Source of the DNA: Pseudomonas weihenstephanensis
Lineage (GTDB): Bacteria > Pseudomonadota > Gammaproteobacteria > Pseudomonadales > Pseudomonadaceae
DNA: 64,000 bases
NCBI RefSeq assembly: GCF_001043055.1
Contig: NZ_JYLF01000001.1
Location: 372,001-436,000 of the forward strand
Direction of reading: 5' to 3'
Of the stretch, positions 29,668 through 39,450 are shown piece by piece. Below the pieces are notes generated by a model, which saw only the letters and a program-made list of their open reading frames with translations, ran no database searches and was not told the origin of the DNA. Numbering within the stretch: the first letter of the stretch is position 1; each line of letters opens with the position of its first letter. A program made the translations under genes and the position numbers.

Positions 29668-31137
29668 ATGCTGCGTATCAGCCAAGAAGCACTCACCTTC
29701 GATGACATCCTTCTCGTCCCCGGTTATTCCGAGGTTCTTCCGAACGAAGTCAGTCTAAAGACTCGTTTGACCCGTGGCATTGAACTGAATATTCCGCTGG
29801 TTTCCGCTGCAATGGACACCGTAACTGAAGCCCGTTTGGCAATCGCCATGGCTCAGGAAGGCGGTATTGGTATCATCCACAAGAACATGACCATCGAGCA
29901 GCAAGCTCACGAAGTGCGCAAGGTCAAGCGTTTCGAGGCCGGTGTGGTTAAAGAACCCATCACCATCGAGGCCGATGCCACCGTACGTGAACTGCTCGAA
30001 CTGACTCGCCAGCACAATATCTCCGGTGTTCCGGTGCTGCAAAACGGCGACCTGGTCGGCATCGTGACGTCCCGCGACGTGCGCTTTGAAAACCGCCTTG
30101 AAGCCTCCGTTCGTGACGTCATGACGCCTAAAGAGCGTTTGGTGACGGTCATGGAAGGTGCGGACAAAGAAGAAGCCCGCGAACTGTTGCACAAACATCG
30201 CATCGAGCGAGTATTGATCGTTGACGACAAATTTGCCCTCAAAGGCATGATGACCGTTAACGACATCGAAAAAGCCAAGGCGTACCCATTGGCCAGCAAG
30301 GACGATCAGGGTCGTCTGCGTGTTGGCGCAGCGGTCGGCACGGGTAAAGACACTGCGGATCGCGTTGCGGCCCTCGTGGCGGCTGGCGTTGATGTGGTGG
30401 TCGTCGACACCGCTCACGGTCACTCCAAAGGCGTGATCGACCGCGTACGTTGGGTTAAACAAAATTTCCCGCACGTGCAGGTGATTGGCGGCAACATCGC
30501 CACCGGCGCCGCGGCCCTGGCCTTGGCCGAAGCAGGCGCAGACGCAGTTAAAGTCGGTATCGGCCCAGGCTCGATCTGCACCACGCGTATCGTGGCTGGC
30601 GTTGGCGTTCCGCAAATCAGCGCGATTGCCAATGTGGCCGCTGCCCTCGAAGGCACCGGCGTACCCTTGATCGCTGACGGCGGCATTCGTTTCTCGGGTG
30701 ATCTGTCCAAGGCCATCGTCGCTGGCGCTTCCTGCGTGATGATGGGTTCGATGTTTGCCGGTACTGAAGAAGCACCGGGCGAAATCGAGCTGTATCAGGG
30801 CCGTTCGTACAAGGCTTATCGCGGCATGGGTTCGCTGGGTGCGATGTCGCAATCCCAGGGTTCTTCCGACCGTTACTTCCAGGATTCGTCCGCAGGTGCC
30901 GAGAAGCTGGTACCGGAAGGTATCGAAGGCCGTGTGGCGTACAAAGGCTCGCTGTCGGCAATCATTCACCAACTGATGGGCGGTCTGCGTTCTTCGATGG
31001 GTTACACCGGCTGTGCCGACATCGAACAAATGCGCACCAAACCCGAGTTCGTGCGGATTACCGGCGCTGGCATGGCTGAATCCCACGTCCACGACGTACA
31101 AATCACCAAAGAAGCACCTAACTATCGCGTAGGTTGA
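29668..31137 (+). CDS. guaB: Inosine-5'-monophosphate dehydrogenase
   Basis: 489 residues. Catalytic barrel with the active-site Cys in [19 protein letters not shown] and the flap motif; two CBS domains (about 90-205) inserted between strands. Oxidises IMP to XMP with NAD, the rate-limiting step to GMP. Upstream of guaA, as in most bacteria. Confidence 0.97.
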   Translation: MLRISQEALTFDDILLVPGYSEVLPNEVSLKTRLTRGIELNIPLVSAAMDTVTEARLAIAMAQEGGIGIIHKNMTIEQQAHEVRKVKRFEAGVVKEPITIEADATVRELLELTRQHNISGVPVLQNGDLVGIVTSRDVRFENRLEASVRDVMTPKERLVTVMEGADKEEARELLHKHRIERVLIVDDKFALKGMMTVNDIEKAKAYPLASKDDQGRLRVGAAVGTGKDTADRVAALVAAGVDVVVVDTAHGHSKGVIDRVRWVKQNFPHVQVIGGNIATGAAALALAEAGADAVKVGIGPGSICTTRIVAGVGVPQISAIANVAAALEGTGVPLIADGGIRFSGDLSKAIVAGASCVMMGSMFAGTEEAPGEIELYQGRSYKAYRGMGSLGAMSQSQGSSDRYFQDSSAGAEKLVPEGIEGRVAYKGSLSAIIHQLMGGLRSSMGYTGCADIEQMRTKPEFVRITGAGMAESHVHDVQITKEAPNYRVG

Positions 31138-31239
31138 TAGTGATCGCGCCCCGGCCAGTTCGGGGTGCGATACGAATTAAGTCACCGGGGCTGTTTGATT
31201 CAGCCCCGTGTCGTTTCTGAAATTAATCGAGATTTTGCC

Positions 31240-32817
31240 ATGGCCCTCGACATTCACGCTCACCGCATCCTGATCCTGGACTTCGGTTCCCAGTACACCC
31301 AACTGATCGCCCGTCGCGTGCGTGAGATCGGTGTTTACTGCGAGCTGCACCCGTTCGACATGGACGACGCCGCGATCCGCGAATTCGCCCCTAAAGGCAT
31401 CATCCTGGCCGGTGGCCCGGAATCGGTTCACGAAGCCGACAGCCCGCGCGCGCCACAAGCCGTTTTTGACCTTGGCGTACCGGTTTTCGGTATCTGCTAC
31501 GGCATGCAAACCATGGCTGAACAGCTGGGTGGCAAGGTCGAAGGCTCTGAGCTGCGTGAGTTTGGTTATGCCCGCGTCGACGTGGTCGGCAAAAGCCGCC
31601 TGCTTGACGGCATCGAAGACCACATCGACGCGGATGGCCTGTTTGGCCTCGACGTATGGATGAGCCACGGTGACAAGGTCACCAAAATGCCATCCGACTT
31701 CCACATTCTGGCCAGCACCCCGAGCTGCCCGATTGCCGGCATGTACAACGACGAGCGCGGCTACTACGGCGTGCAGTTCCACCCGGAAGTAACCCACACC
31801 AAGCAAGGCGGTCGCATCCTGTCGCGCTTCATTCTCGATATCTGCGGCTGTGAAGCGCTGTGGACACCGTCGAAAATCGCTGAAGACGCCATTGCCAACA
31901 TCCGCGCCCAGGTCGGCACCGACAATGTGTTGCTGGGTCTGTCCGGCGGCGTTGACTCCTCGGTGGTAGCAGCCTTGCTGCACAAAGCCATTGGCGATCA
32001 GTTGACCTGCGTATTCGTCGACAACGGCCTGTTGCGCTTGCACGAAGGTGAGCAGGTGATGGCCATGTTCGCCGAGAACATGGGTGTCAAAGTGATCCGT
32101 GCCAACGCGGCCGATCAGTTCCTGAACAACCTGGCGGGCGAAAGCGACCCGGAGAAGAAGCGCAAGATCATCGGTCGTACCTTCATCGACGTGTTCGATG
32201 CCGAATCCTGCAAGCTGGAAAACATCAAGTACCTGGCGCAAGGCACCATCTACCCGGACGTGATCGAGTCGGCTGGCGCTAAAAGCGGCAAGGCACACGT
32301 GATCAAGTCGCACCACAACGTGGGCGGCCTGCCGGATGAAATGAACCTCAAGCTGGTTGAACCGCTGCGCGAGCTGTTCAAGGACGAAGTCCGTCGTCTG
32401 GGTCTGGAACTGGGCCTGCCGTACGACATGGTCTACCGTCATCCGTTCCCGGGCCCGGGTCTGGGCGTGCGCATCCTGGGTGAAGTGAAAAAGGAATACG
32501 CCGACATCCTGCGTCGCGCTGACCACATCTTCATCGAAGAACTGCGCAAGGCCGACTGGTATCACAAAGTCAGCCAAGCGTTCGTGGTGTTCCAGCCGGT
32601 GAAATCGGTGGGCGTTGTTGGCGATGGTCGTCGTTACGCATGGGTTGTGGCCCTGCGTGCCGTAGAAACCATCGACTTCATGACTGCACGTTGGGCACAC
32701 CTGCCTTACGAACTGCTTGAAACCGTGAGCGGGCGTATCATCAACGAAATCGAAGGCATCTCCCGCGTTACGTATGACGTGTCGAGCAAGCCACCGGCAA
32801 CGATTGAGTGGGAGTAG
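31240..32817 (+). CDS. guaA: GMP synthase (glutamine-hydrolysing)
   Basis: 525 residues from ATG 31240 ([21 protein letters not shown]); the longer reading from 31165 has no homology and covers an intergenic hairpin (CGGGGCTG 31186-31193 with CAGCCCCG 31201-31208). GATase domain with C86 (GICYGM) and [12 protein letters not shown]-pyrophosphatase P-loop [10 protein letters not shown]-terminal dimer domain. Converts XMP to GMP. Confidence 0.97.
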   Translation: MALDIHAHRILILDFGSQYTQLIARRVREIGVYCELHPFDMDDAAIREFAPKGIILAGGPESVHEADSPRAPQAVFDLGVPVFGICYGMQTMAEQLGGKVEGSELREFGYARVDVVGKSRLLDGIEDHIDADGLFGLDVWMSHGDKVTKMPSDFHILASTPSCPIAGMYNDERGYYGVQFHPEVTHTKQGGRILSRFILDICGCEALWTPSKIAEDAIANIRAQVGTDNVLLGLSGGVDSSVVAALLHKAIGDQLTCVFVDNGLLRLHEGEQVMAMFAENMGVKVIRANAADQFLNNLAGESDPEKKRKIIGRTFIDVFDAESCKLENIKYLAQGTIYPDVIESAGAKSGKAHVIKSHHNVGGLPDEMNLKLVEPLRELFKDEVRRLGLELGLPYDMVYRHPFPGPGLGVRILGEVKKEYADILRRADHIFIEELRKADWYHKVSQAFVVFQPVKSVGVVGDGRRYAWVVALRAVETIDFMTARWAHLPYELLETVSGRIINEIEGISRVTYDVSSKPPATIEWE

Positions 32818-33103
32818 GTTTTATCGTAACTGATTGATTTTTATGTAAAAAATTATGATTGTTACGATATTCTCTATGTTGTCAATGGCGTTGGCCATGG
32901 TGCTCAGTGCAAGCATCACTAGAAAAGGACATCGATACCACGCTCAGTTGGACAATGCTGGCATGGTATCGAGTGTGCTTATCCGCGCAGAGGAAGTAAT
33001 GGCTGGCGGGGGGTCTGATTTCAGCATCAAATGTGGTGCGGCTCATTGCTCACACGATGTTTACCGACTGTGCGAAACGAAATAATCGCTTGATGCTGTG
33101 CGA
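32818..33103. other. AT-rich, structured intergenic island
   Basis: Visibly richer in A/T than its surroundings. TATCGTAAC (32822-32830) and GTTACGATA (32861-32869) are perfect 9-bp arms around an A/T-rich core; CGATACCA (32933-32940) and TGGTATCG (32964-32971) form a second pair. A 76-codon ORF at 32855-33085 (MIVTIFSMLSMALAMVLSA...) has no recognisable family and no clear ribosome site. Possibly remnant DNA at the edge of an insertion. Confidence 0.5.
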
Positions 33104-33113
33104 TTATTCTTTT
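33081..33113. terminator. Hairpin terminator at the end of the sensor-kinase operon
   Basis: AATAATCGC (33081-33089) pairs with GCGATTATT (33100-33108), followed on the plus strand by CTTTT and on the minus strand by TTTCGTTTC. It overlaps the kinase stop codon. Confidence 0.55.
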
Positions 33114-34477
33114 GCTGGAATTGATAACGTAGCCCTCAAACCTCCCTCTGCCCGGTTTACCAGTTCGATACGTCCGTTCAAACGCATGGCGATTGTGTTG
33201 ACGATGGTTAGCCCCAAACCGGCTCCTTGCGCCGTTCCACGGCTATAGAAACGTTCAAACAATCGCTCTCTACATGACTCATCAATTCCCGGCCCCTGGT
33301 CGTCGACAGTCAAATGACAGAAGCCATCAGCCTGGTTCAATTGCACAGCGATTACCCCGTGTTCGGGAGAGAAATTGGCTGCGTTGGTGATCAGGTTGCT
33401 CAGCGCGATGTCGATGGAGGCGGGGTTGGCGGATACATAAAATGGCTGCTCGCTGACATCGAATATCAGTTCAAGATTTTTGCTCAATAACCACGGTGTC
33501 AGCTGCACGAGACTATTACGCACGGTTTTGCTGAGGTCGATGCGCTGTAGCGGTGGCGGATTGGCTTGGGGTTCCAGTCGCGCCATGGTCAGTAACTGGT
33601 TGACCAGTCGGCTGGTGCGATCAACGCCTGATATAAGGAATTCCAGTGATTCGCGACGTTCCTGTTCTGTGCCTGCCTCCAGCAGGTTTTGCGCGTGTAC
33701 CCGCAGCACGGCGAGTGGCGTACGCATTTCGTGGGCAGCGTCGGCAATGAAGCGTCGTTCGCGGCCAAGCACGTCTTGAATCTGCGCGAGCATGCGGTTG
33801 AGCGCCGCCTGCATGGGCTCTAGCTCGCTGGGAAGCGGTGCCAGTTGCAATGGCTCAAGTGAACCGCTGTGACGGGCACGCAGGGTCTCGGCCATGTCTG
33901 CCAAGGGCTTCAAGCCCCAGCCTATAGCGAGCCAAACCATCGCAGCGAGCAGCAAACTGCCCACGATGTTCGGCCAGAGCGTATGACGCACGATGCGGTC
34001 GACCAGATCCGCGCGCACATCATCGCGCTCGCCAACCCAGATGCGCATGCCGTTTTGTGGGTCTTCAAGGAGGAAGGCGCGCCAATGACGACGGTTCACA
34101 TCCACCACATCACTGAAACCCGTTTGCGTCGGCGGTGAACTGAAGGAGGGTGCGCTGGCGGTGTGCACCAACACCTCCCCGCCAGGGCTCCATACCTGAA
34201 AAGCAATTTTCCGTTCGTATGGATGACCATCGCCGCGCGGCACCGCTTCGCCCAGTGCAGTATTGAAGGCCCGGTACAGTTCGGCGTGCTGCTTGCTCGC
34301 CAGCGGCATGCGCATCACGCCTTGTAATAAGCGCGCGCTCTGCGCCAATTGAGCATCGTAAACCTCGGCGATTTCATGATTGCTATCGTGCAGATTGAAG
34401 AGGCTGAGCACCGCCAGACCGGCCAGCAGCAGGCCAATGATCAGCGTCAATGTACGGCGGCGGATCGAAGTCATCAA
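33104..34477 (-). CDS. Sensor histidine kinase (QseC/PmrB-like)
   Basis: 457 residues. Membrane helix at about 9-28, periplasmic domain about 30-168, second helix about 170-190, short linker, then a DHp domain with phospho-acceptor H249 (FIADAAHEMRTPLA) and HATPase motifs (NLITNAANFSPE, DDQGPGIDE, GAGLGLTIVNTIA). The start overlaps the response regulator stop by 4 bases. Last gene of the seven-gene operon. Signal unknown; candidates in this class include metals, peptides and lipids. Confidence 0.9.
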   Translation of the reverse strand: MMTSIRRRTLTLIIGLLLAGLAVLSLFNLHDSNHEIAEVYDAQLAQSARLLQGVMRMPLASKQHAELYRAFNTALGEAVPRGDGHPYERKIAFQVWSPGGEVLVHTASAPSFSSPPTQTGFSDVVDVNRRHWRAFLLEDPQNGMRIWVGERDDVRADLVDRIVRHTLWPNIVGSLLLAAMVWLAIGWGLKPLADMAETLRARHSGSLEPLQLAPLPSELEPMQAALNRMLAQIQDVLGRERRFIADAAHEMRTPLAVLRVHAQNLLEAGTEQERRESLEFLISGVDRTSRLVNQLLTMARLEPQANPPPLQRIDLSKTVRNSLVQLTPWLLSKNLELIFDVSEQPFYVSANPASIDIALSNLITNAANFSPEHGVIAVQLNQADGFCHLTVDDQGPGIDESCRERLFERFYSRGTAQGAGLGLTIVNTIAMRLNGRIELVNRAEGGLRATLSIPAKE

Positions 34478-35133
34478 CGCTCCTCCACCAGATAGCCCAC
34501 ACCTCGAATGGTGCGGATCAGCTCAGTGGAGAACTTTTTACGTAGGTGATGGATGTGGACTTCAAGCGTGTTACTTTCCGCTTCTTCACTCCAGCCATAG
34601 AGCAGTCGAATCAGTTGATCTCGAGTCATCACCCTGCCCGGAGGTGAGAGCAGTTCATGCAGCAACTGATACTCCTTGGGCGTCAGTGCTACGGGAAGGC
34701 CCTTGTAGCTGACCTGCTGTGTACCGGGGTTGAGGATGATGCCGGCATGTTCGATCAGCGCTTGCGCGCGCCCGGCACTGCGCCGCAATAACGCTCGCAA
34801 TCGCGCCTTGAGTTCGGCCAGGTCGAACGGTTTGATCAGGTAGTCGTCGGCACCGGCATCCAGCCCCGCGATGCGATCTTCGGTTGCATCGCGGGCGGTG
34901 AGAATCAATACCGGTAGGTTCGAGCCGCTGTCGCGCAGGCGCCGCAGTACTTCGAGACCGTCCATGCGTGGCAAGCCAAGATCCAGCACAGCGACATCGA
35001 ACGTTTCGCTTAGCAGAGCATGCAGCGCGCTGCTGCCGTCCTTGAGCCAATCGACGGTGTATCCCTCGCGCCCAAGCGCTTGATGGATGCCTCCACCTAG
35101 CGCCACATCATCCTCAATCAGTAATAAACGCAC
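34474..35133 (-). CDS. OmpR-family response regulator (QseB/PmrA-like)
   Basis: 219 residues. Receiver domain with D51 (AVLDLGLPRMDG), acidic D8/D9 and K103 (YLIKPFDLAELKARL), then a winged-helix DNA-binding domain (TPKEYQLLHELLSPPGRVMTRDQL...VHIHHLRKKF). Partner of the overlapping kinase. Likely target is the promoter region of its own operon, where an inverted repeat with CTTAA elements lies (39451-39511). Confidence 0.92.
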   Translation of the reverse strand: MRLLLIEDDVALGGGIHQALGREGYTVDWLKDGSSALHALLSETFDVAVLDLGLPRMDGLEVLRRLRDSGSNLPVLILTARDATEDRIAGLDAGADDYLIKPFDLAELKARLRALLRRSAGRAQALIEHAGIILNPGTQQVSYKGLPVALTPKEYQLLHELLSPPGRVMTRDQLIRLLYGWSEEAESNTLEVHIHHLRKKFSTELIRTIRGVGYLVEER

Positions 35134-35144
35134 GCGGACTCCTG

Positions 35145-35789
35145 TCAGTCGAGTTTCTTGTTGACATCCACCAGCAGAGTGGCGATCTCTTTGCGGCGTC
35201 CCGCATCTGCCGTTTCACGGCCGTGACGCGGCGCCGTCTGCAGGGCTTTTTGCAGCGCTGCTTTTGCTTCAGCGTAGTGTTTCTGACGGTAGAGGTGATC
35301 GCCCCAGAAGTACAGGCTGTCGATGCCGTCGGGGTTGAGTTGCAGCGCCTGCTTGATCAGTTGCTCAGCTTTGTCGCTGTCGCCGAAACCGATGGGCCAG
35401 CCGGGCACCCGATCATACAGCGCCGCCAAGCTAGTGTAGGCGGAGCCTTGCAGGGCCTTGGGGTCGAGCGTCAGGGACTTCTCCAGGTCGGCCTTGGCTT
35501 CCTTGGCTTTCCCCAGCGCTCCGAGTCCGCCTTCGGCACCGGCCCAGCTGCTGGTGACAATGCCTTTCCAGATCCAGGCTTCGGCTACCGCCGGGCGCTG
35601 CGCGGCGAACGCCTGGGTTTCACTGGACAACTGCTCGAACGCGGCAGCGCGCTGTTTTTCCGCCACTTCATATTGGATGTGCGCCCAGCTTTGCTGAATG
35701 CTGCTCAGGCGCTGCTGGTCGGCGGCCTCCAGAGCCCAAACGCTTTGGCTGAGAGTTGCTATCAGCAGGCCCGCGAAGATCTTTTTCAT
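35145..35789 (-). CDS. Periplasmic TPR-repeat protein
   Basis: 214 residues from ATG 35789, which overlaps the SDR stop as ATGA. Signal peptide MKKIFAGLLIATLSQSVWA, then a helical repeat domain with TPR-like units (LDPKALQGSAYTSLAALYDRV, LNPDGIDSLYFWGDHLYRQ, HYAEAKAALQKALQTAP). Probably a periplasmic scaffold; partner unknown. Fifth gene of the operon, between SDR and the response regulator. Confidence 0.8.
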   Translation of the reverse strand: MKKIFAGLLIATLSQSVWALEAADQQRLSSIQQSWAHIQYEVAEKQRAAAFEQLSSETQAFAAQRPAVAEAWIWKGIVTSSWAGAEGGLGALGKAKEAKADLEKSLTLDPKALQGSAYTSLAALYDRVPGWPIGFGDSDKAEQLIKQALQLNPDGIDSLYFWGDHLYRQKHYAEAKAALQKALQTAPRHGRETADAGRRKEIATLLVDVNKKLD

Positions 35790-36595
35790 GGCTTGAGGGT
35801 CTCGTTCTCGGGTTTTTCGCTGAAGCGACGAATCAGGGGCAACTGCTTGCGCAGACCTCGATCGACCAGTTGCGGCAGTAAATTGTTGAGGCGCACGAAG
35901 AAGCGTTCGGGCCATCCCAGATACAGGTCGCGGCGGTCACCCGCAATCGCGTGGATCACCGCCGAGGCCACGATTTGCGGATCATCGACGTTGGCCTTGA
36001 GCGCATCGTTCAGGGCTTGCGCAGTCGCGCTGTTCATCGACGTGCGGGTTGCCCGCGGCGCGACATAGAGCACGCTGACCCGGGTGTCGGCCAGCTCTCG
36101 GCGCAACGCTTCGGAAAACCCGCGCAGGGCAAACTTGGTCGCGCAATAGCTGGCGTAACCGGCATAGCCGATCGAGCCATAGGTCGAGCCGACGTTGACT
36201 ACCATGGCGCTGTCGGCCTGCTTGAGTAGCGGCAGCAACAGCTTGGTCAGGCAGATCGGCGCGCTGATGTTCACCGCGAGCATCGCATTGATGTCACTGT
36301 CGTCGAGCTGTTCGAGCATGGCGAAGTGGTTCAACCCGGCGGCGTTGATCAACAGATTGACTCCGCCAATCGCTTCTGTGGCGGCGAGTACTTTGCGCCG
36401 GTCGCTGAGGAGCGTAAGGTCAGCCGCTACCCAGCACAGGGCGTCTGGGTAGCGTTTGAGCAGCGGGGCCAAGGCTTCCTGATGCCGCGCCACGGCCAAT
36501 ACCCGAGCGCCGGCGGCGCACAAGGCTTCGGCGATAGCCATGCCGATACCGCCACTGGCACCGGTCAAGACCACGCGCGCGTTACGCAGCTGCAT
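35786..36595 (-). CDS. Short-chain dehydrogenase/reductase
   Basis: 269 residues from ATG 36595 (MQLRNARVVLTGASGGIG). Rossmann motif TGASGGIG at 10-17, NAAG near 88, catalytic Ser with YASYCATK (Y/K pair). Classical SDR using NAD(P)H; the substrate is not evident, but in this operon an aldehyde, ketone or acyl product is plausible. Overlaps the diiron-protein gene by 14 bases and the TPR gene by 4. Confidence 0.87.
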   Translation of the reverse strand: MQLRNARVVLTGASGGIGMAIAEALCAAGARVLAVARHQEALAPLLKRYPDALCWVAADLTLLSDRRKVLAATEAIGGVNLLINAAGLNHFAMLEQLDDSDINAMLAVNISAPICLTKLLLPLLKQADSAMVVNVGSTYGSIGYAGYASYCATKFALRGFSEALRRELADTRVSVLYVAPRATRTSMNSATAQALNDALKANVDDPQIVASAVIHAIAGDRRDLYLGWPERFFVRLNNLLPQLVDRGLRKQLPLIRRFSEKPENETLKP

Positions 36596-37256
36596 GTTCA
36601 ATCTCCGCGTCACGAGGCAGGCTGCGAAACATGTCGGTGTACAGTCGGTAAACGACTTTTGAAGCATGAATCACTGCCGCTTGATCCTCAGGATCTTCCA
36701 GCTGGTTCATCAGGCGGCGATAGGTTTGCATGTGTTCGATGTCGAGCGAACCATGAGAACTCAGGTAACTGAAGGCGGTTTCCGGCAACGCCAGGCGCTC
36801 CCGAATACTCCCTGCCGCGTGTGTGGCCAGAGCGATGCTGGTGCCTTCGAGGACATTGACCATGCCGAATAGACCCACCGGGTTGCCTCGGGCGATCAGG
36901 TCATAAAGGAAGCTCACCATCAGCTCTATCGGCAGCGAAGGCTCGCCATCATGCACGGCTTTGCGATCACCTCCGCAGGCCGCAATGTCATTGAGCACCC
37001 ACTGTTCGTGGCCGTATTCGTCTTCAATGTACTCGCACACCGCTTTGCGCAACCATTCCAGACGCGTCGGCAAACGTGCGCCGCATGCCATCATCAATGG
37101 CACGGTGTGGCGCACGTGATAGTAAGCCTGAGCGAGAAAAGCCCGATAGCTATCGAGGCTGACCTTGCCGTGCAACGCATCGAAGATGATCGGCAGATTG
37201 AACAGCTCGTGGCGCTCATGCTGTGTTGCTTCTTGCAGGGTGTCGAAAAAACTCAT
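36582..37256 (-). CDS. Heme-oxygenase-like diiron (iron-containing redox) protein
   Basis: 224 residues from ATG 37256. All-helical TenA/HDO-type fold. Plausible metal ligands follow the HDO pattern: E80 and H83 (EYGHE), E137 (LEGTS), H168, D172 and H175 (HGSLDIEH). Known family members (UndA, BesC, SznF) oxidise fatty acids or amino acids with a labile diiron site. The neighbouring AMP-ligase suggests an acyl substrate. It is not a typical PqqC or TenA (no thiamin context). Reaction unknown. Confidence 0.8.
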   Translation of the reverse strand: MSFFDTLQEATQHERHELFNLPIIFDALHGKVSLDSYRAFLAQAYYHVRHTVPLMMACGARLPTRLEWLRKAVCEYIEDEYGHEQWVLNDIAACGGDRKAVHDGEPSLPIELMVSFLYDLIARGNPVGLFGMVNVLEGTSIALATHAAGSIRERLALPETAFSYLSSHGSLDIEHMQTYRRLMNQLEDPEDQAAVIHASKVVYRLYTDMFRSLPRDAEIEHAAA

Positions 37257-38734
37257 GATGCGGCTTCCTCTCGGACAACGGATTCGGTCAATTGGGCGTG
37301 GTACTGCGCGACAATGGCATCGCGGCGTGGGCGGCCATTGGCGGTTAGAAAGCCATTGGCGGCGGTGAAGGGTTGCGGCAGGCGCGTCCACTGATGCACC
37401 TGGGCGTAATCGGGCAACACCTCGTTGGCTTCGGCCACGGCAGCGGCTAGTTCGGCATCGGTGCAGTCCGGGCGATGCGGCCAGAGCAGGGCGTGATTGC
37501 GCGGCAAGGACTCGCCGTAAACAAACGCCTGGGCGATGTGGCGGCGCTGGGTCAGCTCGGACTCGACCCATTCCGGGTTGACGTTGCGCCCGTAACTGGT
37601 GACGAACTGATGCTTCTTGCGGCCCTTGAGATAAAGAAAACCTTCCGGGTCGAACTCGCCCAGGTCGCCGCTCGGCCACCACTCATCGGCGTACGGTGCG
37701 TCTCCTAGATAGCCGAGCAACGTCGAGCCCTTGATCAGCACTTCACCGTCTTCGGCCAACCGCACTTCGACATGGGGCAGCGGTCGACCGACACTGCCGG
37801 GTCGAAGTGCGCCGGGGCGGTTGAGGCACACCACTGACGCGCATTCGGACAAACCGTAACCTTCAAAAACTGGTAAGCCGACCCGTTGCGCACGGTCCAG
37901 CAAATCTTTGGAAACTCGTGCACCACCGACCGCAGCAAAGCGCAGAGTTTGCGGGGCGAAGGCTTTCTGTTCGGCGGCGCTGACTAGCATCAGTAACAGC
38001 TGTGGCACCAGAATAAGGCTATGCGGCGCACGCCCGGCGAGATAACCGAGCAGGTGCGGGACATCGACGCCACTGGCGCCCTGAATGCCGAGGGTTTTCT
38101 GGCTCGGCAAACTGAGCATCGCACCGGCATACAGCGCGGCATAACAGCCTAGGTTCTCCAGCAGTATCGCCAACGGTAGTAGCGCCAAGTGATGCTGCGG
38201 CCGGGTGGTTTCGCTCGCCTGATCCAGCTCTCGTGCGACCCGCAGCAAGCTGTCGGCACTCAGGCAAACACCTTTCGGCGTGCCGGTGGTGCCGGACGTG
38301 AAGGTCAGTTTGGCGGTGCCAATCGGCATGTGTGTTTTGCTGGTAAAGGCGCGGCACCAGAACTCGCCGCGTTGCTCATAGCCCGCAGCGCGCAGTTCGG
38401 GGTCCAGCTCCGGTTCGGCAATCACGCGTTCGGCCTGACTCTGCTCCAGGCAATGGGCGCGTTGTGCCGCGCTGAAAAACGGCGGCAGCGTCACACAGGT
38501 CAACCCTTCGAACAACACCGCCAGATCCCAGAGCATTGCGTCGACGCCGTTGTCCAGCGCCAGGGCGACGACTTGCACCTGCTCATCGCGTAGGCGCTCC
38601 TGGCGATACAGCACTTCTGCATACAGGGTGGCGTAATCGAGTTTCAGCGTATCGCCCCAAATCGCGGTCGTGTTGTCATTGCGCCGGGCATACTCGCGCA
38701 AGGTTTCCTGAAAGCGTTGCAGTTCAAGCGACAT
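37253..38734 (-). CDS. AMP-dependent synthetase/acyl-CoA ligase family protein
   Basis: 493 residues from ATG 38734 (MSLELQRFQETLREYARRND). Adenylation motifs: LTFTSGTTGTPKGVCLS (144-160), FEGYGLSECA, WWPSGDLGEF and GRKKHQFVTSYGRNVNPEW. The C-terminal A10-like motif reads TANGRPRR, with Arg where most members have the catalytic Lys. It probably activates a carboxylic acid as acyl-adenylate. Overlaps neighbours by 4 and 11 bases. Confidence 0.85.
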   Translation of the reverse strand: MSLELQRFQETLREYARRNDNTTAIWGDTLKLDYATLYAEVLYRQERLRDEQVQVVALALDNGVDAMLWDLAVLFEGLTCVTLPPFFSAAQRAHCLEQSQAERVIAEPELDPELRAAGYEQRGEFWCRAFTSKTHMPIGTAKLTFTSGTTGTPKGVCLSADSLLRVARELDQASETTRPQHHLALLPLAILLENLGCYAALYAGAMLSLPSQKTLGIQGASGVDVPHLLGYLAGRAPHSLILVPQLLLMLVSAAEQKAFAPQTLRFAAVGGARVSKDLLDRAQRVGLPVFEGYGLSECASVVCLNRPGALRPGSVGRPLPHVEVRLAEDGEVLIKGSTLLGYLGDAPYADEWWPSGDLGEFDPEGFLYLKGRKKHQFVTSYGRNVNPEWVESELTQRRHIAQAFVYGESLPRNHALLWPHRPDCTDAELAAAVAEANEVLPDYAQVHQWTRLPQPFTAANGFLTANGRPRRDAIVAQYHAQLTESVVREEAAS

Positions 38735-39401
38735 GGCAGGCTCCTTCAATCGGGGTCGGCAAGCCCAGGCGGCTGAACAGGCCGATATTGCGTAGGTGGA
38801 CGAACCCGGCGCGGATGTCGCCGACGTGCACCCAGGGTTTGCTCTCGTAATAACTGCCCCAATGTTGGCGCTCGTCACCCAGTCGATCCGGATCAGCGGC
38901 GCACAATGTCACGGGTTTCAGGCCGAGACGACGGAAGCTGTTGACCAGTCCGATATTGCCGGTGAACGTCACCCATTCCAGGCCACCCATGGCCAGCAGA
39001 TAGGTGATGGCGATGATGCTCAGGCGCGCGCTGCCGGTGTCGCTAGCCGCCAGATTGCCAACCTCGACAATGGCATTTCGGCCTACCGAGTGATCAGCGG
39101 CCGCGCTAATCAATGGCTCGATCGGCTCGTCCAGATACCGCTCCAGAAATAGCCTTTCAAGGTGCGCGCGACGCACACCGGCCACTGCGCACAACTGGCC
39201 CTCACCGTTGTGCATGCCGAACAGCTCGGGCATGAAGTGGCGGATGTCGGCGCCGTGGGCCTTGTGGAAACGCTGCTGGATAAAGTCTTCGAACGTCGCT
39301 CGCAAAGCATCGTTCGGCAAAGCACCAGCCAAGGTTAACGGTGACGTTTCAGCTTGGCCAAAATGCAAGGGCAGGGGGATGTTCCAGTCGAGATCGAGCA
39401 T
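38724..39401 (-). CDS. Thermostable hemolysin-family protein (GNAT-like)
   Basis: 225 residues from ATG 39401, chosen over an in-frame TTG at 39443 because GAGGAAGG lies ten bases upstream. Contains the family landmarks ADIRHFMPELFGMHN, VEVGNLAASDTG and WVTFTGNIGLVNSFRRLGL. The family was named for Vibrio delta-VPH, but its fold resembles N-acyltransferases; in this operon an acyl-transfer role is at least as likely as hemolysis. First gene of the seven-gene operon. Confidence 0.8.
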   Translation of the reverse strand: MLDLDWNIPLPLHFGQAETSPLTLAGALPNDALRATFEDFIQQRFHKAHGADIRHFMPELFGMHNGEGQLCAVAGVRRAHLERLFLERYLDEPIEPLISAAADHSVGRNAIVEVGNLAASDTGSARLSIIAITYLLAMGGLEWVTFTGNIGLVNSFRRLGLKPVTLCAADPDRLGDERQHWGSYYESKPWVHVGDIRAGFVHLRNIGLFSRLGLPTPIEGACHVA

Positions 39402-39450
39402 GGGCCGAACGCCTTCCTCAATGAGATTGAGCGAAGTATCCAAGCCATTT

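Noticed and set aside
32855..33085. 76-codon ORF after guaA
   Set aside because: Hydrophobic start but no clear ribosome site, no family likeness, and it runs through two inverted repeats; kept only as a note in the intergenic entry.
36582..37256. TenA or PqqC assignment for the diiron protein
   Set aside because: No thiamin or PQQ gene neighbours; the ligand pattern and operon point to the broader HDO family.
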